The notes beneath the pieces were generated by a model. That model was not told the origin of the DNA and searched no databases. It saw only the letters and a list, made by a program, of their open reading frames with translations. The position numbers and the translations under genes are program-made. Source: a bacterium (GTDB lineage: Bacteria; UBP18; UBA7526). Taken from it: 6,043 bases of DNA. The stretch's first letter is position 1; every line of letters begins with the position of its first letter. The stretch spans positions 1 through 6,043 of the forward strand of contig JAHIPW010000040.1 of assembly GCA_018903055.1 (NCBI GenBank), in the 5' to 3' direction. Shown piece after piece: positions 1-5,932 of this stretch.

Positions 1-945
1 ATAATCGATGACCGGGGCATATATCTCAGAATCCTTTATTGTGCTGAATTTCAATATCCTCTCACTCAATATAGGTATCGGTATCCCTACTCCTACAGTC
101 AAGGTAGTCCCATATCCAGTAAAGGAGGTTCCTCTCAGCCACCTGGGGCTCATCTTCTTCAGTTCCCCGGTTAGGGCCAGGGTCCCGGCAGGCGATATCG
201 GAATGCCTTTAGAGGTTCTCCTCACCTTGGGATTATGCTGGGTTCCACTCCAGGCCACATACCCTATCCCTCCTCCTAAGAAGATACTGGTTCCGATGCC
301 AATGGTCTCGTAGTAAGGGTCATTGAATAGAGGACTTAACTGGCCAGCAGAGCAGTAGTTGGCATTCCCCAGTCTCGGTTGCAGAATACCCATATAGGTA
401 TAGATCACCCTATCCGATAGGTTGACGGCCACATTATAGTTCTGATAGGCATTCCTTGGGTTATATAAAATGGCCTTATCCAGGTTTTTAATATTAATCA
501 TTCTCTCCAGTTCCTTCCTGGGATAGCAGTCTGTTCCATAGGCCGAGGCTTTCAACCTAATATTTTTCCCTGCTACCAGTTCTTCTATAACATGTCCTCC
601 CCCATATCTGAACTCCCCGGGATAGACCTTATTGCGTGGATCATCATCTGGTAAGGCGCTGGCCCCAAGGTAGATATCCACCGCTGCCAGGCCTCCATAG
701 GCCGGGACATCGTTTAGATAGACCCTGCCCCCTCCCACCTTAATCTTTGGCTTAGAATGACCGAAATTGATAAAGACACCAGAGGAACACATGGGTCCAA
801 AGGTAGCGGTAGTCACTACATCCACCTCTCTGGCACATCTCTTCATTCCTCTTTTCTTCACCAGATCTATGATCTCTTCAGCAGTGACTACGACCGCTTT
901 GCCCTTCTTTATTCTCTCATTTATCTCTTTTATTGTCTTGGCCAT
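1..945 (-). CDS. Homocysteine biosynthesis protein, DUF39/HcyBio family (COG1900), C-terminus cut by the window edge
   Basis: The frame is open from an ATG at 945 to the left edge, giving 315 residues and no stop. The start has a purine-rich Shine-Dalgarno (AGAGAGG) about 8 bases upstream. The protein begins MAKTIKEINERIKKGKAVVV and has family hallmarks: TTATFGPMCSSG with Cys53, a glycine-rich VGGGRVYLNDVPAYGG stretch (about 70-85), and SAYGTDCYPR with Cys140. The archaeal homologue MA1821 has been shown to take part in making homocysteine from aspartate semialdehyde and sulfide, and its two conserved cysteines are implicated in persulfide transfer; Cys53 and Cys140 appear to be their counterparts. 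It is a soluble, cytoplasmic-looking protein. It lies 229 bp downstream of cysK on the same strand. The missing part should be several dozen residues. A ferredoxin-type partner often accompanies this family and could lie just beyond the left edge. Family assignment is firm; the exact sulfur donor here is inferred. Confidence 0.9.
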   Translation of the reverse strand, partial: MAKTIKEINERIKKGKAVVVTAEEIIDLVKKRGMKRCAREVDVVTTATFGPMCSSGVFINFGHSKPKIKVGGGRVYLNDVPAYGGLAAVDIYLGASALPDDDPRNKVYPGEFRYGGGHVIEELVAGKNIRLKASAYGTDCYPRKELERMINIKNLDKAILYNPRNAYQNYNVAVNLSDRVIYTYMGILQPRLGNANYCSAGQLSPLFNDPYYETIGIGTSIFLGGGIGYVAWSGTQHNPKVRRTSKGIPISPAGTLALTGELKKMSPRWLRGTSFTGYGTTLTVGVGIPIPILSERILKFSTIKDSEIYAPVIDY

Positions 946-949
946 TTTT

Positions 950-958
950 TGAACCTCT
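950..958 (-). promoter_or_regulatory. Ribosome binding site of the DUF39 gene
   Basis: Reading the minus strand, AGAGAGGTT precedes the ATG at 945. It fixes the start that gives the expected family N-terminus. No convincing promoter pair lies between it and the repeat block, so read-through from cysK is possible. Confidence 0.5.
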
Positions 959-972
959 CTATAGTCTCTTTA

Positions 973-1191
973 TTAGTAATCAGTGACTAGTAAAAAAACG
1001 GAAATCGGTTGTTAGAAAACAGAAATCAGTGGGGAAAACAGAGAACGGAAAACAGTTTTCCCCGGCCTCGCTCCGCGAAGCGGGGCGGGCTGATTTTAGA
1101 TTTCCCTACGGTTTTCAGATTTCGGATAACTGATTTCGGCCTTTCTTTACTGATAACCGATCACTGATAACTGGTTACTGGTTACTACTAA
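973..1191. repeat. Intergenic block of degenerate short repeats forming a broad imperfect inverted repeat
   Basis: This stretch fills the cysK-DUF39 gap. The left half holds purine-rich units (AAATCGG at 1002, AAATCAG at 1023, GGAAAACAG at 1047). The right half holds their complements (CTGATTT at 1090 and 1130). ACTGATAAC occurs at 1149 and 1163, and GGTTACT is tandemly repeated at 1173-1186. The outer ends also mirror each other loosely (TTAGTAATCAG at 973, GTTACTACTAA at 1181). No ORF here resembles a gene. The block runs into the 3' end of cysK and supplies its last codons and stop. Confidence 0.75.
1031..1086. repeat. Two adjacent hairpins at the centre of the cysK-DUF39 gap
   Basis: GGGGAAAAC at 1031-1039 is the exact reverse complement of GTTTTCCCC at 1055-1063. 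Inside it, 1047-1061 is itself a 15-base palindrome, GGAAAAC-A-GTTTTCC. Next to it a GC-rich stem pairs 1065-1072 with 1079-1086 (eight pairs, one G-T) around a six-base loop. It lies downstream of cysK and could weaken transcription or protect the mRNA end. It lacks a T-tract directly after the GC stem, so I do not call it an intrinsic terminator. Confidence 0.6.
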
Positions 1192-2104
1192 ATAATTCAG
1201 TACTCAGGTATCTTTCTCCCGTATCTGGTAAAATAACAACAATTAACTTTCCCTTATTCTTAATTCTTCTTCCCACCTCTAAGGCAGCATGGACAGCAGC
1301 GCCAGACGATATTCCTCCCAGAATACCTTCTTCCCTTGCCAGTCTTCTGACCGTTTTAAAAGCATCCTCATCGCTTATTTGAAAGACCTTGTCAATCAAT
1401 GACCTATCCAGAACCTTGGGGATGAATCCCGCGCCAATTCCCTCAATTCTATGGGAACTGGCCGTCCCTCCAGAGAGGACAGGAGAAGAAGCGGGCTCGA
1501 CAGCGATTACTTTAATGTTTGGCTTCTTTTTCTTTAGATAGCGTGAGGTACCGGTAATCGTCCCCCCCGTGCCCACCCCGGCTACTAAGATATCTATCCT
1601 TCCTTCGGTATCTTCCCAGATCTCTGGTCCAGTAGTTCTTTCATGAATCTTAGGATTGGCTGGATTTTCAAACTGATTCAGAATGAAAGAATTGGGATCC
1701 CCTTTCGCCAATTCTCTTGCCTTTTCGATGGCTCCTCCCATCCCTTTCTCTTTCGGGGTCAAGACTATTTCCACGCCCAGAGAAGAAAGAATCTTTCTTC
1801 TCTCCTGGCTCACGTTTTCAGGCATAGTGAGTACCAGTCTATAGCCCCGAGAAGCAGAAACAGAGGCTAAGGCAATGCCCGTATTGCCGCTGGTAGCCTC
1901 AATGAGAGTTGTCTTTCCCGGAGTAATCTTTCCCTCTTTCTCTGCTGCTTCAATCATAGCCACCCCAATCCTATCCTTTACGCTTCCTAAAGGGTTGAAG
2001 AACTCCAACTTGGCCGCTATCTCAGCCCCTAATCCTTTAGTTATTCTATGCAACCTTACTAAAGGGGTCTTGCCAATGGTCTTTGTTATATCGGAATAAA
2101 TCAT
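1175..2104 (-). CDS. cysK: Cysteine synthase A (O-acetylserine sulfhydrylase)
   Basis: This 309-residue fold-type II PLP enzyme makes cysteine from O-acetylserine and sulfide in the cytoplasm. The PLP lysine is K43 in NPLGSVKDR. The substrate loop TSGNTG is at 71-76, the phosphate-binding [10 protein letters not shown] at 176-185, the [12 protein letters not shown] loop at 218-229, GGISSGAA at 263-270 and [10 protein letters not shown] at 293-302. Length and motifs match full-length O-acetylserine sulfhydrylases. There is no extra CBS or heme domain, so cystathionine beta-synthase is unlikely. Its ATG overlaps the cysE stop by 4 bp (ATGA), which indicates co-transcription and probable translational coupling; the upstream AAGAAGAG is only a weak Shine-Dalgarno. 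The last residues, SSNQ, and the TAA stop come from the adjoining GGTTACT repeat, so the original end was probably at or just after TELF. Confidence 0.96.
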   Translation of the reverse strand: MIYSDITKTIGKTPLVRLHRITKGLGAEIAAKLEFFNPLGSVKDRIGVAMIEAAEKEGKITPGKTTLIEATSGNTGIALASVSASRGYRLVLTMPENVSQERRKILSSLGVEIVLTPKEKGMGGAIEKARELAKGDPNSFILNQFENPANPKIHERTTGPEIWEDTEGRIDILVAGVGTGGTITGTSRYLKKKKPNIKVIAVEPASSPVLSGGTASSHRIEGIGAGFIPKVLDRSLIDKVFQISDEDAFKTVRRLAREEGILGGISSGAAVHAALEVGRRIKNKGKLIVVILPDTGERYLSTELFSSNQ

Positions 2105-2745
2105 CTCTTCTTCTTTTCCAGTTTCTCTATTCTTTTCTCTAACTTCTCCTGTTTTTCTAAGAGGATATTGACCGCCTCGGCCACCGGATCGGGAAGTCTT
2201 CCATGTTCTAAGTCGATTCTGGGCTTCACCTTGGGCCTCTCCACCGCCCTTCCCGGAACACCAACCACTACCGCTCCCGGAGGAACGTCCTTTACTACCA
2301 CAGAGCCGGCACCGATTCGCGCCCCCTCACTAATCTCTATGGCCCCTAAGACAATGGCATCCGCACCAATTACCACCTTATTTCTGATGGTGGGATGGCG
2401 TTTCCCCTTCTCCTTCCCTGTTCCTCCTAAGGTTACTCCCTGATAGAGTAAGACATCGTCTCCTATCTCTGTCGTCTCACCGATGACCACTCCCGAGCCA
2501 TGATCGATAAAGAACCTTCTTCCAATCCTCGCCCCAGGATGGATCTCAATATCTGTTAGATGGCGACTGATTTGGGAGACAAATCTTCCTAAGAAACGCA
2601 GCCTGTGATTCCAGAAGAAATGGGCTATCCGATGGAACCAGAGGGCTTGGAGGCCAGGATAGCAGAATAGAACCTCCAAGAGATTCCTCGCAGCTGGATC
2701 CTCATCGAAGACCGTCCTGATATCTTCAGCTATTCTTTTAAACAT
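2101..2745 (-). CDS. cysE: Serine O-acetyltransferase, short form
   Basis: This 214-residue enzyme acetylates serine with acetyl-CoA to give O-acetylserine for CysK. The N-terminal part (1-65) includes the family DEDPAARN motif (14-21). A left-handed beta-helix of hexapeptide repeats follows at about 66-170. The catalytic histidine is in IDHGSG (H82) and a second active-site histidine in KRHPTI (H117); GGTGK lies at 107-111. The position of the E. coli active-site aspartate (VDIHPAA) is Glu67 here, in IEIHPGA. The protein ends in a charged, coiled-coil-like segment rich in Glu and Lys (about 194-214). It lacks the C-terminal isoleucine that docks into CysK in classical cysteine synthase complexes. 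The start follows a clear AGAGGTGG ribosome site. The gene has its own likely promoter and overlaps cysK by 4 bp. Confidence 0.95.
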   Translation of the reverse strand: MFKRIAEDIRTVFDEDPAARNLLEVLFCYPGLQALWFHRIAHFFWNHRLRFLGRFVSQISRHLTDIEIHPGARIGRRFFIDHGSGVVIGETTEIGDDVLLYQGVTLGGTGKEKGKRHPTIRNKVVIGADAIVLGAIEISEGARIGAGSVVVKDVPPGAVVVGVPGRAVERPKVKPRIDLEHGRLPDPVAEAVNILLEKQEKLEKRIEKLEKKKR

Positions 2746-2750
2746 TTATT

Positions 2751-2758
2751 CCACCTCT
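2751..2758 (-). promoter_or_regulatory. Ribosome binding site of cysE
   Basis: AGAGGTGG on the minus strand ends five bases before the ATG at 2745. It supports this start for the short-form CysE. Confidence 0.65.
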
Positions 2759-2761
2759 AAT

Positions 2762-2790
2762 AAGATATTACATCCTATAAATTTTGTCAA
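2762..2790 (-). promoter_or_regulatory. Predicted sigma-70-type promoter for cysE-cysK
   Basis: On the minus strand a consensus TTGACA -35 box (2785-2790) is followed after exactly 17 bases by TATCTT (2762-2767; four of six consensus bases). Transcription would start near 2755, leaving a leader of only about ten bases that cuts into the ribosome site. The real start may therefore be a few bases further upstream. The spacing and the perfect -35 box make this unlikely to be chance in an AT-rich gap. Confidence 0.55.
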
Positions 2791-2800
2791 TAATTAATGC

Positions 2801-2827
2801 ACAGGGGATACAAGGGTAACAGGGGGT
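2801..2827. repeat. Three 9-bp direct repeats at the 3' end of thi4
   Basis: The plus strand reads ACAGGGGAT, ACAAGGGTA, ACAGGGGGT in direct succession. The last unit reaches the final base of the thi4 stop codon (2827-2829). No hairpin forms here, so it is not an obvious terminator. Confidence 0.6.
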
Positions 2828-3600
2828 CATATTCTCTTTGCTATAAGTTGGGCAACCTTCTTTCCAGATAAAAGCATCCCTCCGAAAATGGGACCCATTC
2901 TCGGACCACCGAAGACGGCATTGGCCGCCATTCCGGCCACATAGGCCCCAGGATAGAACTCCTTAGTATTCTTGACAATGGCCCTCTCCCCAACCTCGGC
3001 CCACATGGGCTCTTCACCAACAATCCCTCCTGTTCTGGTTTTTAATCTTGTCCCCAACTTCCTTTGGATAATCTTGGCTACTTCGCAGGGGTGGCCCGTA
3101 GCCTCTACTAGAAACTTCGCCCTTATTGTCATGGGATCGACATGGAGATTTGCCAATTCCACGCTACTCCAGTTTAGGACAAAGCCCGTTACCCTATCCT
3201 TCCTCATCTCAACGTCTTCTACGCTCATGAGATTAAAAACTTGGGCCCCGGCTTTAACCGCCTTAGAAGCTAAAGTGGTCACGGCCTCAATGGCATCCGC
3301 CACATAGTATCCCTTCTTATATTCTTTATTTCTAATTCCGAACTCATCCAAGATTTTCTTGCCTTCAGAGCAGACAACGATGCTGTTGAACATCATCCCC
3401 CCACCCCACATGCCGCCACCAACAGATAACTTCCTCTCGAATAGAACTACCTTTTTCTTTGCTTTGGCAAGATAGTAAGCAGCGCAAAGGCCCGCTGGTC
3501 CTCCACCAGCAATGGCCACATCAGAAGACAAATAATCCCTAAACTTCTTGGTAAAAGTTTCTATTATCGCCTCGGTTATGATGATCTCATCCAGTTTCAT
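2827..3600 (-). CDS. thi4: Thiazole synthase Thi4, sulfide-dependent (histidine) type
   Basis: This 257-residue enzyme makes the adenylated thiazole precursor of thiamine from NAD, glycine and a sulfur source. The Rossmann motif [11 protein letters not shown] (31-41) is followed by an acidic FER (54-56), [12 protein letters not shown] (61-72) and a C-terminal [12 protein letters not shown]. The key position is His153 in NLHVDP. Yeast and plant Thi4 have cysteine here (SCMDP) and give up its sulfur, inactivating themselves. Methanogen Thi4 proteins have histidine and use free sulfide catalytically with iron. This copy should therefore be a multi-turnover, oxygen-sensitive enzyme; that is inference from the residue. 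Length fits the prokaryotic family. The start has a strong AGGAGG ribosome site and its own promoter. No TPP riboswitch fits in the 119-bp gap upstream, and no other thiamine gene is visible. Confidence 0.94.
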   Translation of the reverse strand: MKLDEIIITEAIIETFTKKFRDYLSSDVAIAGGGPAGLCAAYYLAKAKKKVVLFERKLSVGGGMWGGGMMFNSIVVCSEGKKILDEFGIRNKEYKKGYYVADAIEAVTTLASKAVKAGAQVFNLMSVEDVEMRKDRVTGFVLNWSSVELANLHVDPMTIRAKFLVEATGHPCEVAKIIQRKLGTRLKTRTGGIVGEEPMWAEVGERAIVKNTKEFYPGAYVAGMAANAVFGGPRMGPIFGGMLLSGKKVAQLIAKRI

Positions 3601-3603
3601 CCC

Positions 3604-3615
3604 GCTCCTCCTCCT
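3604..3615 (-). promoter_or_regulatory. Strong ribosome binding site of thi4
   Basis: The minus strand reads AGGAGGAGGAGC just before GGG and the ATG at 3600. It contains overlapping full AGGAGG matches and confirms the start. Confidence 0.75.
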
Positions 3616-3649
3616 ATGACATAATTTGTTAGACTAAATCTTCTATCAT

Positions 3650-3678
3650 ATTATATAATCTTTCTCTTCTGATTTCAA
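3650..3678 (-). promoter_or_regulatory. Predicted sigma-70-type promoter for thi4
   Basis: On the minus strand TTGAAA (3673-3678; five of six consensus) is followed after exactly 17 bases by a perfect TATAAT (3650-3655). Transcription would start near 3643, giving a leader of about 43 bases with the strong ribosome site at its end. No operator-like palindrome overlaps the boxes. Confidence 0.75.
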
Positions 3679-3719
3679 TATATTTAATTATTTTTTCTTC
3701 TTCCGTCCTTTATCTATCA

Positions 3720-4763
3720 TTAGATCCTGGTGATTCCCAACTCCGTAGCATCGACTGGGGTTACAATTATAGATTTAATCTTTCCATCTGGCAATCTCTT
3801 ATAACTTACCTTTACTCTGGGGGATTCTTTTCCATCGCTATATCGTGCACAGAGAGAGGCCGCCTCTTCTAAAGTCTCCGCATCCCCGCCTGCCTCCCCG
3901 CCTGCGCCGAAGCTTCGGCGGGCAGGTGCGGGGCACGAGCGGGCAGGCAAATTTCCCCGAACAATGGCCAGGGGTCCTTTGTGACCTATCACATTGAAAG
4001 AGGCATCTCCCCCCTTAGCGAGAGCCTTCAGCTTCTTATTCTCTTCCTTATTCCTTCCAATTACAATCTTTAATCCAGTTGAGGACCTGAAGTGTCTTCC
4101 CAATTTGAGGAGTAGAATATTATCTAAGGTATATTCGTTATGCTCCAAGAGGTCCTTCAGGCGTCTGGAAAATATGGAATCTGTTAAAAGACAGCCACCT
4201 GCTGGAGTCCCATACTCCTTCAGATTATATCTTCTGGCTAACTCCAGTTGGGGCTTTCGGCTCTTTCCAGAAAGGGCCAATAACTTCTCTCTATTAATCG
4301 ATCCTCTTTTTTCTGGGTCTGTAATTGGTAGGAGTTTAGCAGAAAGGGGTCTTAGAAGTTTTCCCAAAATATCTGCTCTCTTTGCTATGGCTTCCAGGAT
4401 TTGCTTATTCTGGGACCTCGGTCGCTGCCCCACTACCTCTCCACTGATGATGAAGGAGGCCTTTGCTTCGAGCATCTCTTCCTTTGCCTTCTGGGCCATC
4501 AGGATGTGACAGTCGATGCAGGGGTTCATATTCTTCCCATAGCCATACCTGGGGTTCTTAATGATCTCCAATATCTCGCTTGATACATCTCTGATATAGA
4601 GATTGATCCCCAGTTCCTCTGCCGCTTTCTTGGCATTCTCTGGGCCAAAGAAGGGAGAAGTAAAACTTATCCCCTCAACTTCAATCCCCTGCTCCTGAAT
4701 TAACTTAACCGCTAAGGAGCTATCCAGCCCACCAGATAATAAGGCTAAGGCCCTGATTTTCAT
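3720..4763 (-). CDS. PP-loop ATPase fused to an NFACT-R-like domain; probable tRNA sulfurtransferase (ThiI/MnmA-like)
   Basis: The protein has 347 residues. The N-terminal adenine-nucleotide alpha hydrolase domain has the PP-loop SGGLDSS (10-16), NPCIDCH with Cys82 and Cys85, and TPAGGCLLTD with Cys191. Such domains adenylate a substrate, often a tRNA base, before sulfur insertion. The three-cysteine layout matches MnmA-like and [4Fe-4S]-dependent thiolases. From about 195 on, LGRHFRSS (221-228) and IVIGRNKEEN (233-242) resemble the RNA-binding NFACT-R domain. A palindromic element adds about 21 residues in frame at 273-293. I chose the ATG at 4763 because AGGAG lies four bases upstream; an ATG 12 bases earlier (4775) has no ribosome site. 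It follows mnmA by 92 bp of repeats, so the two are probably co-transcribed. Substrate tRNA and modified base are unknown; family annotations as ThiI are tentative. Confidence 0.85.
   Translation of the reverse strand: MKIRALALLSGGLDSSLAVKLIQEQGIEVEGISFTSPFFGPENAKKAAEELGINLYIRDVSSEILEIIKNPRYGYGKNMNPCIDCHILMAQKAKEEMLEAKASFIISGEVVGQRPRSQNKQILEAIAKRADILGKLLRPLSAKLLPITDPEKRGSINREKLLALSGKSRKPQLELARRYNLKEYGTPAGGCLLTDSIFSRRLKDLLEHNEYTLDNILLLKLGRHFRSSTGLKIVIGRNKEENKKLKALAKGGDASFNVIGHKGPLAIVRGNLPARSCPAPARRSFGAGGEAGGDAETLEEAASLCARYSDGKESPRVKVSYKRLPDGKIKSIIVTPVDATELGITRI
3885..3948. repeat. GC-rich palindromic element inserted in frame in the PP-loop gene
   Basis: The 64-bp block has nested inverted repeats. 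A perfect 14-base core GCCGAAGCTTCGGC lies at 3906-3919. CCTGC (3901-3905) pairs with GCAGG (3922-3926), CCCCG (3896-3900) with CGGGG (3929-3933), and GCCTGCC (3888-3894) with GGCAGGC (3942-3948). It is much richer in GC than the gene around it. It encodes a Pro/Ala/Arg/Gly-rich stretch without breaking the frame, between IVRGN and the ETLEEAASLCARYS helix. It shares CCCGCCTGC and TTCGGCGGGCAGG with the element in mnmA. Confidence 0.85.
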
Positions 4764-4767
4764 CCTA

Positions 4768-4772
4768 CTCCT
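4768..4772 (-). promoter_or_regulatory. Ribosome binding site that decides the start of the PP-loop gene
   Basis: AGGAG on the minus strand stands four bases before the ATG at 4763. It overlaps the codons following the alternative ATG at 4775, which has only CCCCC in front of it, so the downstream start is preferred. Confidence 0.55.
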
Positions 4773-4778
4773 CATGGG

Positions 4779-4856
4779 GGTATCAGGATATCAGGACATC
4801 AGGGAATCAGGAACTTCCCGATCACCTGATAACTCGATAACCCGATCACCTCTTAT
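4779..4856. repeat. Two opposed arrays of 8-bp repeats between mnmA and the PP-loop gene
   Basis: ATCAGG recurs at exactly 8-bp steps (4782, 4790, 4798, 4806). After a short axis (AACTT), a second array runs in 8-bp steps with the opposite sense: CCCGATCA, CCTGATAA, CTCGATAA, CCCGATCA (4817-4848). The two meet in the near-palindrome ATCAGGAACTTCCCGAT (4806-4822), so the transcript can fold on itself. The block fills the 92-bp gap and reaches the mnmA stop codon. Confidence 0.75.
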
Positions 4857-5932
4857 CAAACGATCCAGCCCCCCCCAAGGACAATATCCCCGCCTGCTCC
4901 GACCGCCTTCGACGGACGGATTCGGCGGGCAGGCTTATCGTAGAAGACCACTGCCTGTCCGGGAGTAATTGCTCTCTGGGGTTTCTCAAATTTTACCCTT
5001 ACCCTATTTTTAGATAGAGGGGTGACTGTCGCTTCTGCTTCTTTATGCTGATACCTTATCTTTGCTTTCACCCTTCTGGACCCCTTTAATCCATCGATGG
5101 CAATCCAGTTAACATCTCTTGCTATTAGTTCATCTCTGAGTATCTCTTTCTCACTTCCCACAACAATTACATTTTTGCTGTTATCAATAGCGACGACATA
5201 TAGAGGCTTTCCAAGGGCAACTCCCAACCATCTTCTCTGACCAATGGTATAGAAGGCGATCCCCTTATGTTTTCCCAAGACCTTCCCTTCCCTATCAACA
5301 ATCAACCCTTCCTTTAATCTATCTGCGGTAATCTGCGTTCCGAGGAATCTGCGGTAATCTGCGTCCGGGACGAAACATATCTCCTGACTGGATGGTCTGT
5401 TGTGAATTCCCAGTTCCCTTGCTTTTTTTCTAACCTCTTCTTTAGTGAAATTGGCCAAAGGAAACAAGGTATGCTTCAGTTGCTTTTGATTCAGAATGCA
5501 TAAGACATAGGACTGGTCTTTTTTTCTATCTCTTCCCTTCTTTAATAGATACCTTTTTCTTTTTTTATCGTAGGTTACCTTTGCATAGTGGCCGGTGGCG
5601 ATATAATCCGCTTTCAGTTCCTTTGCTTTTTTCAGGAGAGCCTTAAACTTTATCTTCCTATTACAGACAACACAGGGATTAGGGGTGCGGCCCTTAGAAT
5701 ATTCTCTTGTAAAGTAGTTGATCACCTTTTTCTCAAACTCTTTCTTGAGATTGAGAGAGTAGAAGGGGATATCTAACTTAGAGGCCATGCTTCTGGCAGG
5801 CTCTTCTGCATTCAGAGCACAGGCCAGATTGAGATGCACCCCAACAACCTCGTATCCCCTCTCCTTCAAGAGAAGAGCGGCCACAGAAGAGTCCACTCCC
5901 CCACTCATCCCAACTAAAACCTTCTTCTTCAC
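4856..5932 (-). CDS. mnmA: tRNA-specific 2-thiouridylase MnmA
   Basis: This 358-residue enzyme activates U34 of tRNA for Lys, Glu and Gln with ATP and inserts sulfur to give 2-thiouridine. The PP-loop SGGVDSS is at 10-16. GRTPNPCVVCN holds Cys87 and Cys90, and SSQEICFVPD holds Cys186, the partner of the catalytic cysteine. ATGHYAK (112-118), DQSYVL (139-144), KHKGIAFYTIGQRR and the C-terminal ITPGQAVVFYD and GGDIVLGGGWI motifs are all present. A palindromic element adds about 15 residues between FYD and GDIVLGGG, which are adjacent in ordinary MnmA. An 18-bp direct repeat lies at codons 190-204. The start is GTG at 5932, overlapping the upstream stop as GTGA. No ATG gives a full N-terminus, and the frame closes at 6005-6007 upstream. 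The ribosome site is weak, so coupling to the upstream gene is likely. Confidence 0.95.
   Translation of the reverse strand: MKKKVLVGMSGGVDSSVAALLLKERGYEVVGVHLNLACALNAEEPARSMASKLDIPFYSLNLKKEFEKKVINYFTREYSKGRTPNPCVVCNRKIKFKALLKKAKELKADYIATGHYAKVTYDKKRKRYLLKKGRDRKKDQSYVLCILNQKQLKHTLFPLANFTKEEVRKKARELGIHNRPSSQEICFVPDADYRRFLGTQITADRLKEGLIVDREGKVLGKHKGIAFYTIGQRRWLGVALGKPLYVVAIDNSKNVIVVGSEKEILRDELIARDVNWIAIDGLKGSRRVKAKIRYQHKEAEATVTPLSKNRVRVKFEKPQRAITPGQAVVFYDKPARRIRPSKAVGAGGDIVLGGGWIV
4889..4934. repeat. GC-rich palindromic element inserted in frame near the 3' end of mnmA
   Basis: The ends CCCGCCTGC (4889-4897) and GGGCAGGC (4927-4934) are inverted. Inside, TCCG-A-CCG pairs with CGG-A-CGGA around a short loop. 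Relative to the usual FYDGD-VLGGGW motif the gene gains 45 bp, coding for KPARRIRPSKAVGAG, without frame loss. The stretch CCTGCCCGCCGA (minus strand) is read as Pro-Ala-Arg-Arg in both this and the 3885-3948 copy. Confidence 0.85.
5321..5364. repeat. 18-bp direct repeat inside mnmA
   Basis: ATCTGCGGTAATCTGCGT occurs at 5321-5338 and again at 5347-5364, 26 bp apart. The offset is not a multiple of three, so the copies are read in different frames (DADYRR and TQITAD). Each copy itself contains the doubled motif ATCTGCG. Confidence 0.8.

Noticed and set aside
8-313. 101-residue plus-strand reading frame
   Set aside because: It lies antisense to the DUF39 gene, whose protein matches a known family; the plus frame has no recognisable motif.
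757-990. Plus-strand frame with a hydrophobic C-terminal stretch, like a small membrane protein
   Set aside because: It is antisense to the N-terminus of the DUF39 gene and continues into its leader and the repeat block; the hydrophobicity follows from the AT-rich complement of Lys/Glu/Ile codons.
1065-1086. Intrinsic terminator for cysK
   Set aside because: The GC stem is good, but neither strand has a T-tract right after it; it sits about 90 bp after the stop inside a repeat block.
3601-3719. TPP riboswitch before thi4
   Set aside because: The predicted leader is only about 43 bases and shows no CUGAGA-type THI-box core.
3994-4509. 171-residue plus-strand frame
   Set aside because: It mirrors the PP-loop gene, which has intact catalytic motifs; no ribosome site or family match on the plus strand.
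4764-4775. Start of the PP-loop gene at the ATG at 4775
   Set aside because: Only CCCCC precedes that ATG, whereas AGGAG stands four bases before the ATG at 4763; still possible, as the difference is only four residues.
4779-4856. CRISPR array
   Set aside because: Units are 8 bp with no spacers; the period is far too short.
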